From assembly GCF_001697225.1 (NCBI RefSeq), contig NZ_CP014671.1, forward strand, positions 1,302,001 to 1,366,000: a stretch of 64,000 bases of DNA. The letters run 5' to 3'. The translations under genes were made by a program, and so were the position numbers. Source of the DNA: Immundisolibacter cernigliae (GTDB lineage: Bacteria; Pseudomonadota; Gammaproteobacteria; Immundisolibacterales; Immundisolibacteraceae). Shown here in pieces: positions 8,555-17,055 of the stretch (position 1 is its first letter; every line of letters starts with the position of its first letter). The notes under the pieces were generated by a model that ran no database searches, was not told the DNA's origin, and worked only from the letters and a program-made list of their open reading frames with translations.

Positions 8555-8864
8555 CCCTGCTGTCCCTGCCTCGCTGGCAAGAGGACGCATCGACCCTGCG
8601 CGCCTCGACGCCACCACCGAGAAGGATATTGCTGCGCAGCAAGCTGCCGATGAAGCCGAGGCCATGTTGGATGCGGCCCGGTTCGTGCGCCGGGTTCGCA
8701 AGCGTCTCGGCTTGAGCCAGGCGGAGTTTGCCGAGTGTGTCAATGTCCCGATCGACACGATCCGCGACTGGGAACAGGGCAAGCGCTACCCTACCGGCGC
8801 TGCGAAAGCGCTGCTCAAGGTGCTGGACAAGGCGCCTGAAGCGGCGCTGGCGGCACTTGGTTGA
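8529..8864 (+). CDS. XRE-type helix-turn-helix antitoxin paired with BrnT
   Basis: A 111-aa protein. The N-terminal half (MKTVRVKIDP onward) is probably the toxin-binding part. The C-terminal half is a clear HTH: VRKRLGLSQAEFAECVNVPIDTIRDWEQGKR. Most classical BrnA antitoxins carry a ribbon-helix-helix domain instead, so this is a variant pairing. It starts inside brnT (26-bp overlap) on the same strand. As with other type II systems, it should neutralise the toxin and repress the shared promoter; that promoter would lie in the repeat region upstream of 8273. Confidence 0.82.
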   Translation: MKTVRVKIDPAVPASLARGRIDPARLDATTEKDIAAQQAADEAEAMLDAARFVRRVRKRLGLSQAEFAECVNVPIDTIRDWEQGKRYPTGAAKALLKVLDKAPEAALAALG

Positions 8865-9111
8865 AACTCGCACGACGGCACGGCAAGAGCGGTGCGGGCG
8901 GATTTTTTGTTCGGGCGGTGATGTTTGGCGCCGGCGGTGGTCGCGGGAGGCAGCCGGGCAAGTGGGTTTCGCCGGTGCCGGTCGGCTCGGGTCCGAAGTT
9001 GACGGAGATGGTGAGGACGCGCGGTTTTTTTGTTGTAAGGTGGCCATCGGGCGCGTTGGGCGTGCCGGTGTCGGGGCGATGCGGGCACGTCAGCGCCCGT
9101 GCAGCCAGGCG

Positions 9112-9464
9112 TCAGCCGCCGATTTCTTCTTCGATGATGCGGCGGATATCGTCGGCCGGGATGTCGGACTGCTCGGTCTTTGAGTAGATCGTCACGAGCA
9201 ATCGACCGCTTGCGGTCTGGACGTAGTAGATCACCCGATAGCCGCCGCTGGTGCCGCACTGCGCGTCGCTGTTGGGCAAGCGGACCTTGTGGGCGGATAG
9301 CCAATGCCCTGCACCTGATCGCCCGGCGTAGCGCCGCTCTGGAGTTCATCCAGCAGCGGCTGCAGATCGGACTGGATGCGACGGTACTTCTTGCGGAGGC
9401 GTTTGAGCTGGCGCAGAAAGGCAGCGGAGTAGTTCAGCGCGACCGGCGTCGGCTCAGTCGGCAT
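9112..9464 (-). pseudogene. RelE/ParE-type toxin with frameshift
   Basis: The first frame reads VALNYSAAFLRQLKRLRKKYRR and LQPLLDELQSGATPGDQVQGIGY, typical of a RelE-fold toxin. It then shifts; the correct continuation in another frame gives HKVRLPNSDAQCGTSGGYRVIYY and TIYSKTEQSDIP, ending at 9112. The shift falls near 9285-9297 within a run of CG-rich codons. The catalytic C-terminal strand (GYRVIYY) is therefore out of frame. Either the toxin has been inactivated, or a single-base sequence error is present. Its antitoxin gene upstream is intact and overlaps it by 11 bp. Confidence 0.8.
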
Positions 9465-9684
9465 TCACGCGATCCCACAGCGTGTCGATGGGATAGACGC
9501 GCCCGGCCTTCATGTCGCGCAATCCCTCACGCAGGCTCTCCTCGGCCGTCGGCCACGGCTCGTCTTCCTCGATGCCTTCGCGAAACGAATGCACCAGGCG
9601 CAGCAGCAGCGGCCGGTAGCGCTCCGGCGTCAGCTCGACTTCAGCGTGCAGTTGCTTCGTCAGTTCGGTGATGTCGGTTGTCAT
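9454..9684 (-). CDS. Small antitoxin of RelE-type module
   Basis: A 76-aa acidic, mostly helical protein ([20 protein letters not shown]..., [23 protein letters not shown]). It immediately precedes and overlaps the RelE-like toxin frame. The layout and size fit an antitoxin that wraps around a RelE toxin; a DNA-binding fold is not obvious. It is still intact although the toxin is frameshifted, which fits the expectation that antitoxins outlive their toxins. Confidence 0.7.
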
Positions 9685-9776
9685 GACGGGTTCCTTGCAA
9701 AGTTTTCAGTTTAGCCGGCTGGGGCTGGCTGCGGCGAGCGGTGAGTCGTTGGGCTTCCTGCGTCAGCCCAACGGCT

Positions 9777-10073
9777 CTAACGCGTACGGGAGCGCCAGTA
9801 TCCAGGTTGTCGAGCTTGGTGTGCGACGGCAAAGATGATGATCCCGTCCTGATCCGGCCGATAGAAAAGGGAAAAGGGAAAGCCCTTGACGATGACCCGG
9901 CGCGTGCCGGCCTCCGCGGGCGAACCGGCAAGCGGAAAAGCCAGTGCGCGGGCCGCCGCTTCCTGCACGGCTGCGGCGAATCGGGCGCCGGAGCCGGCTG
10001 CGGCCTGTTCGTAGTAGCCGACTTCAGCAAGAAATTCCCGGCGTGCGTCTGCAATGAAGCGGGCGCGATTCAC
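9777..10073 (-). CDS. RelE/ParE-family toxin
   Basis: A 98-aa protein with the ParE/RelE layout: an N-terminal helical hairpin (FIADARREFLAEVGYYEQAAAG, RFAAAVQEAAARALAFP) and the C-terminal strands GTRRVIVKGFPFSLFYRPDQDGIIIFAVAHQARQPGYW. The AHQARQPGYW ending is common in ParE-like toxins. It overlaps the upstream antitoxin by 4 bp (ATGA). A hairpin of 8-bp arms just downstream (about 9749-9773, GTTGGGCT / AGCCCAAC) could act as a terminator, without a clear T-run. Confidence 0.85.
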   Translation of the reverse strand: MNRARFIADARREFLAEVGYYEQAAAGSGARFAAAVQEAAARALAFPLAGSPAEAGTRRVIVKGFPFSLFYRPDQDGIIIFAVAHQARQPGYWRSRTR

Positions 10074-10327
10074 TTGACGATGTGCTTGGCTTCCGCAAAC
10101 ACGTCTTCCGCCGGGTAGGTTCCGCTTTCTCCGCGATCATAGGCGGCGACACGGTCGCGGATCTCCCGCTGCCAAGCCGCCTCGATCTCTGACGCAGGCG
10201 AGTCTTGCAGCGACTGCAGCATGGTCTCTGCCAGGCGTGCACGGTCCGGCGCAGGCAGCTTGCGCGCCTGCTGTTCGATCTCGGCAAGAGAAATGGACAC
10301 GGGTTCGTTCTCCGACAGTCTCGCCAC
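10070..10327 (-). CDS. Addiction-module antitoxin (PF09720-like)
   Basis: An 85-aa protein, ISLAEIEQQARKLPAPDRARLAETMLQSL then EIEAAWQREIRDRVAAYDRGE and PAEDVFAEAKHIVK. This is the familiar layout of the 'putative addiction module component' family that partners ParE/RelE toxins. The ATGA overlap with the toxin supports one transcript. Predicted role: binds and masks the toxin. No separate DNA-binding domain is visible. Confidence 0.85.
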   Translation of the reverse strand: MARLSENEPVSISLAEIEQQARKLPAPDRARLAETMLQSLQDSPASEIEAAWQREIRDRVAAYDRGESGTYPAEDVFAEAKHIVK

Positions 10328-10369
10328 CGGTCGTAGTCTATGCCGCCGTCAGCGCGGCTAGAAGTCGTT

Positions 10370-10493
10370 GATCGCGGCGGGGGCGCCGCTTACGGTGGGT
10401 GTGCCTGTAGGAGGACCGCCCCCGGGCCGATGGGTGGGCGTGGCAGCCGGCTTGGCCCTGGCGGGGCGTTGATCACGGCGGGGGCGCCGCTCC
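10370..10493. repeat. REP-like palindromes, second cluster
   Basis: Holds unit B variants at about 10370-10390 and 10471-10493 (GCGGGGGCGCCGCT core) flanking a unit A variant at about 10404-10432 (GGACCGCCCCCGGGCCGATG). The units diverge more than those at 13.3 and 20.8 kb. The rest of the gap 10328-10575 shows no gene. Confidence 0.65.
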
Positions 10494-10575
10494 AGGGATG
10501 CTGCTCCCGCAGGGGGCGCGCGCTCGCTGGGCTGGCTACCTCATAATCCGAACGGGTCTTTTGGAGGATCGCCGG

Positions 10576-11160
10576 ATGGGATTGCCCAAACGGGACGAGG
10601 AACGTCATACCTATGGCGAGTACCGCCGCTGGCCGGAGGCGACCCGTTACGAACTGATCGACGGTATCGCTTACGCCATGGCGCCGGCGGCGTCGCGCCG
10701 GCATCAGGAGGTATTGCTCGAGCTTGCGCGCCAGGTGGCCAATGCGCTGGCAGGCCAGCCATGCCGGGCCTTCATCGCGCCCTTCGACGTGCGCCTGCCG
10801 CGCGCCGACGAGGCAGACGACGCGGTCGACACCGTGGTGCAGCCGGACCTGTCGGTGGTCTGCGACCCTGGCAAGCTGGACGAGCGCGGCTGCCGCGGCG
10901 CCCCGGACTGGGTGGTGGAAGTGCTCTCACCGGCCACCGCCGGGCACGATCACATCGTCAAGCGCGCGGTCTACGAACGCGCCGGCGTGCGCGAGTACTG
11001 GCTGGTGCATCCGGTGGACCGGATCGTGACCGTTTACCGCCTGGACGCGGGCCGCTTCGGCGTGCCCGAGGTGCGCGAACTGACCGGCCGCCAGGCGGTC
11101 GGCGCGCTGCCCCAGGTCGAGATCGACTGGGAGCCTGTCGCCGCCATCACGGCCGCCTGA
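10576..11160 (+). CDS. Uma2-family (DUF820) PD-(D/E)XK nuclease-like protein
   Basis: A 194-aa protein beginning MGLPKRDEERHTYGEYRRWPEA. It shows the Uma2 pattern: RYELIDGIAYAMAPAASRRHQ, a long spacer, VVQPDLSVVCDPGKLDERGCRGAPDWVVEVLSPAT (the D and E-x-L positions of the restriction-like fold), then KRAVYERAGVREYWLVHP. The start is supported by GGAGG 10 nt upstream. The biological role of Uma2 proteins is unsettled; many lie near mobile DNA. Here it sits between the toxin-antitoxin island and the right-hand polysaccharide genes, 9 bp before the epimerase gene. Confidence 0.85.
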   Translation: MGLPKRDEERHTYGEYRRWPEATRYELIDGIAYAMAPAASRRHQEVLLELARQVANALAGQPCRAFIAPFDVRLPRADEADDAVDTVVQPDLSVVCDPGKLDERGCRGAPDWVVEVLSPATAGHDHIVKRAVYERAGVREYWLVHPVDRIVTVYRLDAGRFGVPEVRELTGRQAVGALPQVEIDWEPVAAITAA

Positions 11161-11169
11161 GGCCGGACC

Positions 11170-12171
11170 GTGTCGTCGTTCGCTGCCGGGTCGCCGGTCC
11201 ACGGTACTGTTCTGGTCACGGGCGCCGCGGGCTTCATCGGCCGGGCGCTGGTCGAGCGCTTGCTGGCCGAGGGTGTGCCGACGCTGGCGGCGGTGCGCCG
11301 CCCCCCGCCGCAGTCGGCAAGTGGTCGTCCGCCGACCGGGGGGCAGATGGTCGCGGTCGGCGACATCGGGCCGCACACGGACTGGCGCGGTCCCCTGGCA
11401 GGCGTGGACTGCGTGGTGCATCTGGCCGCGCGCGTGCATGTGATGCACGAGCAGGCGGCCGATCCGCTGGCCGAGTTCCGCCGGGTGAATGTGGACGGCA
11501 CGCTGGCGCTGGCGCGTCAGGCGGTCGCCGCGGGCGTGCGGCGTTTCATCTTCGTCAGCTCGATCAAGGTCAATGGTGAGGGCACCGCACCGGGCCGGCC
11601 CTTTGCGGCCGATGACGTGCCCGAACCAGCCGACGCCTACGGTATCTCGAAGCTGGAGGCCGAGCGCAGCTTGCTTGCCGTGGCGGCCGAGACGGGCATG
11701 CAGATTGTGATCATTCGGCCGGTGCTGGTTTACGGGCCTGGAGTGAAGGCCAACTTTCGCAGCATGATGGCCTGGCTGAGCAAGGGCGTCCCGCTGCCGC
11801 TGGGTGCGATCGACAATCGGCGCAGCCTGGTCGCGCTCGACAACCTGGTGGATCTGATCGTGACCTGCATGAATCACCCGGCCGCTGCTAGCCAGGTGTT
11901 CCTGGTCAGCGATGGCGAGGACCTGTCCACCACCGAACTGCTGCGCCGCATGGGGACCGCCCTTGGCAGGCCGGCACGTTTGCTGCCGGTGCCGGCGGCC
12001 TGGCTCGACGGCGCGGCGCGCCTGCTCGGCAAGGGCGCGGTCGCGCAGCGGCTGTGTGGGTCGTTGCAGGTGGATATCGAAAAGACCCGCCGCCTGCTCG
12101 GCTGGACCCCGCCGGTGACGGTCGATGAGGCGCTGCGCGAGACGGCCCGGCATTTTTTGGCGCAGCGCTGA
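11170..12171 (+). CDS. NAD-dependent sugar epimerase/dehydratase (WbpV-like)
   Basis: A 333-aa extended SDR: Rossmann loop VLVTGAAGFIGRALVERLL (around residues 14-32), FIFVSSIKVNGEG, the catalytic YGISKLEAE (Tyr-x-x-x-Lys) and IIRPVLVYGPGVKANF. It resembles the UDP-hexosamine 4-epimerase/reductase-like enzymes encoded just before WbpL-type transferases in Pseudomonas O-antigen loci, which prepare the first sugar. The start codon is GTG. It ends 1 bp before the initiating transferase gene. A UDP-glucose 4-epimerase role is an alternative. Confidence 0.85.
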   Translation: MSSFAAGSPVHGTVLVTGAAGFIGRALVERLLAEGVPTLAAVRRPPPQSASGRPPTGGQMVAVGDIGPHTDWRGPLAGVDCVVHLAARVHVMHEQAADPLAEFRRVNVDGTLALARQAVAAGVRRFIFVSSIKVNGEGTAPGRPFAADDVPEPADAYGISKLEAERSLLAVAAETGMQIVIIRPVLVYGPGVKANFRSMMAWLSKGVPLPLGAIDNRRSLVALDNLVDLIVTCMNHPAAASQVFLVSDGEDLSTTELLRRMGTALGRPARLLPVPAAWLDGAARLLGKGAVAQRLCGSLQVDIEKTRRLLGWTPPVTVDEALRETARHFLAQR

Positions 12172-12172
12172 C

Positions 12173-13213
12173 ATGGCGCACTGGCTGCTGTTGCCGGTCG
12201 TGGCCGGTCTGTCGTTGGTCCTGACCGACGGCTTGCGTCGTTATGCGCTGGCGCGCAGCCTCATGGACATTCCCAATGCGCGCAGCTCGCACAGCGTGCC
12301 GACGCCGCGGGGTGGTGGGGTGGCGATCGTGGCGAGTTTTCTGCTGGCGCTGCCGTGGCTGGCGGTGGCCGGTCTTGCGAGTTGGCATCTGGTCTGGGCC
12401 TTGCTGGGCGCGGGAATGGGGGTCGCCCTGCTCGGCTTTCTGGACGATCACGGGCATGTCGCGGCCCGTTGGCGCTTGCTCGGGCATTTCGCCGCCGCCG
12501 GATGGGCGCTGTTCTGGTTGGGCGGCTTGCCGCCGGTGATGGTGCTTGGCCATACGCTGGATCTGGGCTGGGCTGGGCATGGGCTGGCGGTGGTGTATCT
12601 GGTGTGGCTGCTGAACCTCTACAACTTCATGGACGGCATCGACGGCCTCGCCGGTGTCGAGGCCATCTGCGTGTGCCTGGGCGCTGCGGCGCTGTATGCG
12701 CTGCCGGGAATGGCCGGCGGCCCGGCCGTCGACGTCTGGCTGGCGCTGTTGCTGGCCTGTGCGGTGGCGGGTTTTCTGGCCTGGAACTTTCCGCCGGCGC
12801 GGATATTCATGGGCGATGCCGGCAGTGGCTTTCTGGGCATCACGCTCGGTATTTTGTCGCTGCAGGCGGCCTGGGCCGCGCCGCAGTTGCTGTGGAGCTG
12901 GGTGATCCTGCTCGGGGTGTTCGTGGTGGATGCCACGTTTACGCTGCTGCGCCGGCTGCTGCGCGGGGACAAGGTGCATCAGGCGCATCGCAGCCATGCT
13001 TACCAGCATGCCGCCCGTCGATTCGGGCGGCATTTGCCGGTTACCCTGACGGTGGCGGCAATCAACCTGGGCTGGCTGCTGCCGATTGCGCTTGGCGTGG
13101 CCAGCGGCGGCGTGGAGGGTGGGGTCGGGTTGTTGGTGGCCTATGCGCCATTGCTGGCGCTGGCGATCAAGTTTCGGGCGGGACAGCCGGAATCCCGGGG
13201 TTCGGACTGCTAG
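12173..13213 (+). CDS. wbpL: Undecaprenyl-phosphate glycosyl-1-phosphate transferase (WbpL/WecA-like)
   Basis: A 346-aa polytopic membrane protein of the GT4/MraY-WecA family. Family landmarks are IPNARSSHSVPTPRGGG near residue 35, LLGFLDDHGHV, LYNFMDGIDGLAG (metal-binding Asp cluster), FPPARIFMGDAGSGFLG and the cytoplasmic HQAHRSHAYQHAARR. It transfers a HexNAc-1-phosphate onto undecaprenyl phosphate to start O-antigen synthesis. ATG follows the epimerase stop by 1 bp. The pairing with a WbpV-like epimerase and WbpM downstream is the classic arrangement for N-acetylfucosamine or QuiNAc as the initiating sugar; the exact sugar is inference. Confidence 0.9.
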   Translation: MAHWLLLPVVAGLSLVLTDGLRRYALARSLMDIPNARSSHSVPTPRGGGVAIVASFLLALPWLAVAGLASWHLVWALLGAGMGVALLGFLDDHGHVAARWRLLGHFAAAGWALFWLGGLPPVMVLGHTLDLGWAGHGLAVVYLVWLLNLYNFMDGIDGLAGVEAICVCLGAAALYALPGMAGGPAVDVWLALLLACAVAGFLAWNFPPARIFMGDAGSGFLGITLGILSLQAAWAAPQLLWSWVILLGVFVVDATFTLLRRLLRGDKVHQAHRSHAYQHAARRFGRHLPVTLTVAAINLGWLLPIALGVASGGVEGGVGLLVAYAPLLALAIKFRAGQPESRGSDC

Positions 13214-13270
13214 CTGCGCCGGGACGCGCGGCCAAAATTGGGGGGCTACGGAATGAGCCATCGAAAAACT

Positions 13271-13350
13271 GTAGCGGCGCCCCCGCCGCGAATCCAATGC
13301 GCGACCGCTGCGGCCTGATGATTCGGCCCGAGGGCGGGCCTCCCACCGGA
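13271..13350. repeat. REP-like palindromes, third cluster
   Basis: One unit B (about 13271-13295, GCGGCGCCCCCGCCGCGAAT) followed by one unit A (about 13321-13350, ATTCGGCCCGAGGGCGGGCC). They lie in the 400-bp gap between wbpL and wbpM, which contains no gene that I can support. Confidence 0.75.
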
Positions 13351-13359
13351 ATTTTCAAG

Positions 13360-13502
13360 GAGCCCGGCTGTGCCGGGCGATCATCGCGCTGTAGTAGCGC
13401 AGCTTCGCTGCGCGATGGCCTTGTCATCGCGACCTATCGGTTCAACGACAACCCATCGTTGGCCGCCGCGCAGGCCGTTCATCGCCCGGCACAGCCGGGC
13501 TC
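13360..13502. repeat. Long inverted repeat pair in the wbpL-wbpM gap
   Basis: Positions 13360-13381 and 13481-13502 are perfect 22-bp reverse complements of each other; each arm is itself a short hairpin around AGCCCGGCTGTGCCGGGC. A third hairpin, AGCGCAGCTTCGCTGCGC, lies between them near 13396-13413. The roughly 143-bp structure could fold as a cruciform or a three-hairpin RNA. This resembles a bacterial REP doublet more than an IS end. No promoter or gene is evident from 13503 to 13613. Confidence 0.7.
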
Positions 13503-13613
13503 CACAAGGCTTTTCCGTGGAGCGGCCACCGCGAAATCCAATCGGGGAACCACCTGTAGAACCGGTTGAATGTTCGAATGAAATTTTTGCTCAGCCAGGG
13601 ATGCAGGTAACGG

Positions 13614-15482
13614 ATGAAACTCAGCAGAAATACCGTGCTGGTGCTGTTGCATGACGCGCTAGTGGCGGTGCTTGCGTGGCTGGGGGCGTATGCGATCCGC
13701 TTCAACCTGACGTTACCCACCGCCTACGTCGATGACGCGCTGTCCACTCTGTCCTGGGTGGTGCCGCTGCAGGTGCTGATTTTCTGGCGCTTCGGTTTGT
13801 ATCGGGGGCTGTGGCGGTTCGCGAGTCTGCCGGATCTGAAACGCATCCTGCGGGCGGTCGGACTGGCAGCGGTGCTGGTGCCGGCGATTCTGATCCTTGG
13901 CCGAATTGGAGCGCTGGTGCCGCGCTCGGTGCTGGTGCTAGACCCCTTGCTGCTTGTCACGCTGATGAGCGGCAGCCGGCTTTTGTACCGGTTATGGAAA
14001 GAGCACCGGCTGTCCCTGTCAGGCGGTGACGCAGTGCCCGTGCTGGTCGCAGGCGCCGGCACTGCCGCCGACATGTTGCTGCGCGAATTGCGTCGCGTCG
14101 GCGCATCCTGGCATGTGGTCGGTCTGCTTGACGACAATCCGAGCCTGCAAGGAAGGCACTTGCAGGGCGTGCCGGTGTTGGGCGCACTGGACGAGCTGGT
14201 CGCGTGGGCCGACAAGTTGGGCGTGCGCAACGTGATCCTGGCCCTACCAGCGGCGCCGCATGCCGTGCGCCGCCGGCTCGGCGAGGCGTGTGTCAATGCC
14301 GGGCTTGCCGTGCAGACGGTACCGGGACTGGACGATCTGATGCACGGCCGGGTGGCGGTGGGCGCGCTGCGCGCGCTCGAACTCGACGACTTGCTGGGCC
14401 GCGATCCGGTGCAACTGGACGATTCCGGGCTGGCCGCCTGGCTGGGTCCGCGCTGCGTGCTGGTGACCGGCGCCGGTGGATCCATCGGCTCTGAACTGGC
14501 GCGGCAGATCGCGCGCTTTCGGCCGCGGCGTCTGGTGTTGCTGGAACAGTCCGAGTACGCGCTGTACCAACTGCGCCAGGAATTCGAGGCGCGCTATGTC
14601 GGCATCGAGTTGGCCTGGGTGATCGGCGACGTCAAGGACGGCGTGCTGATGGAGCGGGTGTTGCAGCAACATCGTCCGGCGCTGGTGTTCCACGCCGCTG
14701 CCTACAAGCACGTGCCGCTGATGGAGGAAAACCCGCTCGAAGCGCTCAGGAACAACGTGCTGGGCACCTGGACCTTCGGCCGCGCCGCGGTGGCGGCGGG
14801 AGTGGAGAAATTCGTGCTGGTATCGACCGACAAGGCGGTCGAGCCGACTTCCGTGATGGGGGCGTCCAAGCGTCTGGCGGAATTGGTCGGGCAGTCGCTG
14901 CAGCGACCGGGCGGCACGCGCTTCGTGGCGGTGCGCTTCGGCAATGTGCTGGGGTCGTCCGGCAGCGTGGTGCCGCGCTTTCGGGCGCAGATCGAGTCCG
15001 GTGGCCCGATCACGGTGACCCACCCGGAGGTGACGCGTTACTTCATGTCCATTCCGGAGGCCGCGCAGTTGGTGCTGCAGGCGGGCCTGATGGGCGAAGG
15101 CGGCGAGATTTTTCTGCTCGACATGGGCGATCCGGTGAAGATCGTCGACCTGGCGCGGCTCATGCTGCGTCTGGCCGGGCGCAACGAGGCGGAAATCCCC
15201 ATCGTGTATACCGGCCTGCGGCCTGGCGAGAAGCTGTTCGAGGATCTGCACTCGCCGCGGGCGGGGGTGAGCGGCACGCCGCACCCGAAACTGTGGCGCG
15301 TTTCCGAGCCGACCCTGGACGGCGAGCAGGTGGCGCGTCTGCTGCTCGACCTGAAGGCCAGGGTGCAGGCCGGCGACGCGGCTGGCGCGCGCGACTGGGC
15401 CTTGGCGCTGGCGAACGGTTCGGCACGGACAGCGGCGGATCCGACTCCGCCGGCCTGGCGCGGGGTGTCTCCGGCGTCGTAA
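13614..15482 (+). CDS. wbpM: Membrane-anchored UDP-GlcNAc 4,6-dehydratase (WbpM/CapD-like)
   Basis: A 622-aa protein of normal WbpM length. Four N-terminal hydrophobic segments (residues 10-110) precede a first nucleotide-binding-like domain (VPVLVAGAGTAADMLLREL). The catalytic SDR domain has VTGAGGSIGSELARQI near residue 285, HAAAYKHVPLME, STDKAVEPTSVMGASKR near 403 (the family's Met-x-x-x-Lys version of YxxxK) and RPGEKLFEDL. It converts UDP-GlcNAc to UDP-4-keto-6-deoxy sugar, the source of QuiNAc or FucNAc, at the inner membrane. Together with the WbpV- and WbpL-like genes it gives the first sugar of the repeat. Confidence 0.94.
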   Translation: MKLSRNTVLVLLHDALVAVLAWLGAYAIRFNLTLPTAYVDDALSTLSWVVPLQVLIFWRFGLYRGLWRFASLPDLKRILRAVGLAAVLVPAILILGRIGALVPRSVLVLDPLLLVTLMSGSRLLYRLWKEHRLSLSGGDAVPVLVAGAGTAADMLLRELRRVGASWHVVGLLDDNPSLQGRHLQGVPVLGALDELVAWADKLGVRNVILALPAAPHAVRRRLGEACVNAGLAVQTVPGLDDLMHGRVAVGALRALELDDLLGRDPVQLDDSGLAAWLGPRCVLVTGAGGSIGSELARQIARFRPRRLVLLEQSEYALYQLRQEFEARYVGIELAWVIGDVKDGVLMERVLQQHRPALVFHAAAYKHVPLMEENPLEALRNNVLGTWTFGRAAVAAGVEKFVLVSTDKAVEPTSVMGASKRLAELVGQSLQRPGGTRFVAVRFGNVLGSSGSVVPRFRAQIESGGPITVTHPEVTRYFMSIPEAAQLVLQAGLMGEGGEIFLLDMGDPVKIVDLARLMLRLAGRNEAEIPIVYTGLRPGEKLFEDLHSPRAGVSGTPHPKLWRVSEPTLDGEQVARLLLDLKARVQAGDAAGARDWALALANGSARTAADPTPPAWRGVSPAS

Positions 15483-15630
15483 TGTCAGTGCATGGAGCCT
15501 GGGCGACAATGGCTTCAGGCCGGAGGTGTGAGCGATCACATCCCCGGATTGACCAAAGCCTGTCAGGTTGATCAGGCGTGGGCTTTACGATGTCGTCCTG
15601 TGTGCAACTGAAACCCGGAAATCAGTCTCC

Positions 15631-17055
15631 ATGATCATCCCCGTCATCCTGTCCGGCGGCGCCGGCACCCGCCTGTGGCCGCTGTCGCGCGAGCTGTACC
15701 CGAAGCAGTTCCTGCCGCTCACCGGCGAGCGCAGCCTGCTGCAGCAGACCGTGCTGCGCTTGCAGGGACTGCCGGACCTGGCGCCGCCGCTGGTGGTGTG
15801 CAACGAGGAGCATCGCTTCCTGGTGGCCGAGCAGTTGCGCGCGGTGGGCGTGGCGGGCGGCGAGATTCTGCTGGAGCCGGCCGGGCGCAATACCGCGCCG
15901 GCAGTCGCACTGGCGGCGCTGCGGGTAAAGGCGCGCGGCGACGACGACGCGCTGCTGCTGGTGTTGCCGTCGGATCATGTGATTGCCGATGCCGCGGCCT
16001 TGCAGCGCGCGGTGAGCGCCGGCGTGGCGGCAGCGCGCGAGGGTGGGCTGGTGACCTTCGGCGTGTTGCCGACGCGGCCGGAGACCGGTTTTGGTTATAT
16101 CCGCACCGGCGCCGTGCCGGGCGGCGGGCTGTCGGCGCAGCCGGTATTGGCCTTTGTCGAAAAGCCGGATGCCGAGCGCGCCGCGGCCTATGTGGCCAGC
16201 GGCGAGTACCTGTGGAACGGCGGCATGTTCCTGTTCGGCGCCGACGCCTATCTGGCCGAGCTGGAACGCCTCGCGCCGGCCATCCTGGCGGCCTGTAGTG
16301 CAGCCAGCGAGAACGCGCGGGTGGATATGGATTTCGTGCGCGTGCAGCGCGAGCCGTTCCTGGCCACGCCGAGCGACTCCATCGACTATGCGGTCATGGA
16401 ACGCACCGACCGCGCCATGGTGGTGCCGCTGGATGCCGGCTGGAGCGACGTCGGTTCCTGGGACGCGTTGCTAGACGTGCAACCGGCAGACGCGCACGGC
16501 AATGTCATTTCCGGCGACGTGATGATCGAGGACGTGTCGGGCAGCCTGATCCGCAGTGAAGGCCGGCTGGTGGCGGCGCTGGGGGTGAGCAATCACATCA
16601 TCGTCGAGACGGCCGACGCGGTGCTGGTGGCCGACCGCGCCCGTGCCCAGGACGTCAAGCGCCTGGTCGAGCGGCTCAAGGCCGAGCGGCGCGACGAGCC
16701 GCTGGTGCACCGGCAGGTGTTTCGGCCCTGGGGTTCGTACGAGGGCCTGGTGCAGACCGAGCGTTTTCAGGTCAAGCGCATCATCGTCAAACCCGGCGCC
16801 AGCCTGTCGCTGCAGATGCACCACCACCGCGCCGAGCACTGGGTGGTGGTCAAGGGCACCGCGCGCGTGACCTGCGGTGACGATGTGCGCTTGCTGACCG
16901 AGGATCAGTCCACGTACATCCCGCTGGGCACTGCCCACCGGTTGGAGAATCCGGGCCGCATCGACCTGGAGATCATCGAGGTGCAATCCGGCAGCTACCT
17001 GGGCGAGGATGACATCGTCCGCTTCGAGGATCACTACGGACGCAGCGGCGCCTGA
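15631..17055 (+). CDS. manC: Mannose-1-phosphate guanylyltransferase / mannose-6-phosphate isomerase
   Basis: A 474-aa bifunctional type II enzyme. The N-terminal GDP-mannose pyrophosphorylase has VILSGGAGTRLWPLSREL (around residues 5-22) with PKQFLPL, VEKPDAERA and WNGGMFLF. The C-terminal cupin isomerase has RPWGSYEGLVQ, HHHRAEHWVVVKGTA and IPLGTAHRLENPG. It makes GDP-mannose for mannose-, rhamnose- or fucose-type sugars. The start MIIPVILSG was preferred because homology begins there. The stop overlaps the next gene's start (TGATG). No phosphomannomutase or GDP-mannose dehydratase is visible here, so it must draw on enzymes encoded elsewhere. Confidence 0.94.
   Translation: MIIPVILSGGAGTRLWPLSRELYPKQFLPLTGERSLLQQTVLRLQGLPDLAPPLVVCNEEHRFLVAEQLRAVGVAGGEILLEPAGRNTAPAVALAALRVKARGDDDALLLVLPSDHVIADAAALQRAVSAGVAAAREGGLVTFGVLPTRPETGFGYIRTGAVPGGGLSAQPVLAFVEKPDAERAAAYVASGEYLWNGGMFLFGADAYLAELERLAPAILAACSAASENARVDMDFVRVQREPFLATPSDSIDYAVMERTDRAMVVPLDAGWSDVGSWDALLDVQPADAHGNVISGDVMIEDVSGSLIRSEGRLVAALGVSNHIIVETADAVLVADRARAQDVKRLVERLKAERRDEPLVHRQVFRPWGSYEGLVQTERFQVKRIIVKPGASLSLQMHHHRAEHWVVVKGTARVTCGDDVRLLTEDQSTYIPLGTAHRLENPGRIDLEIIEVQSGSYLGEDDIVRFEDHYGRSGA

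Noticed and set aside
8861-9187. Possible small gene between toxin-antitoxin modules
   Set aside because: Gly/Arg-rich translation overlapping the end of the frameshifted toxin on the other strand, with no start signal or family pattern.
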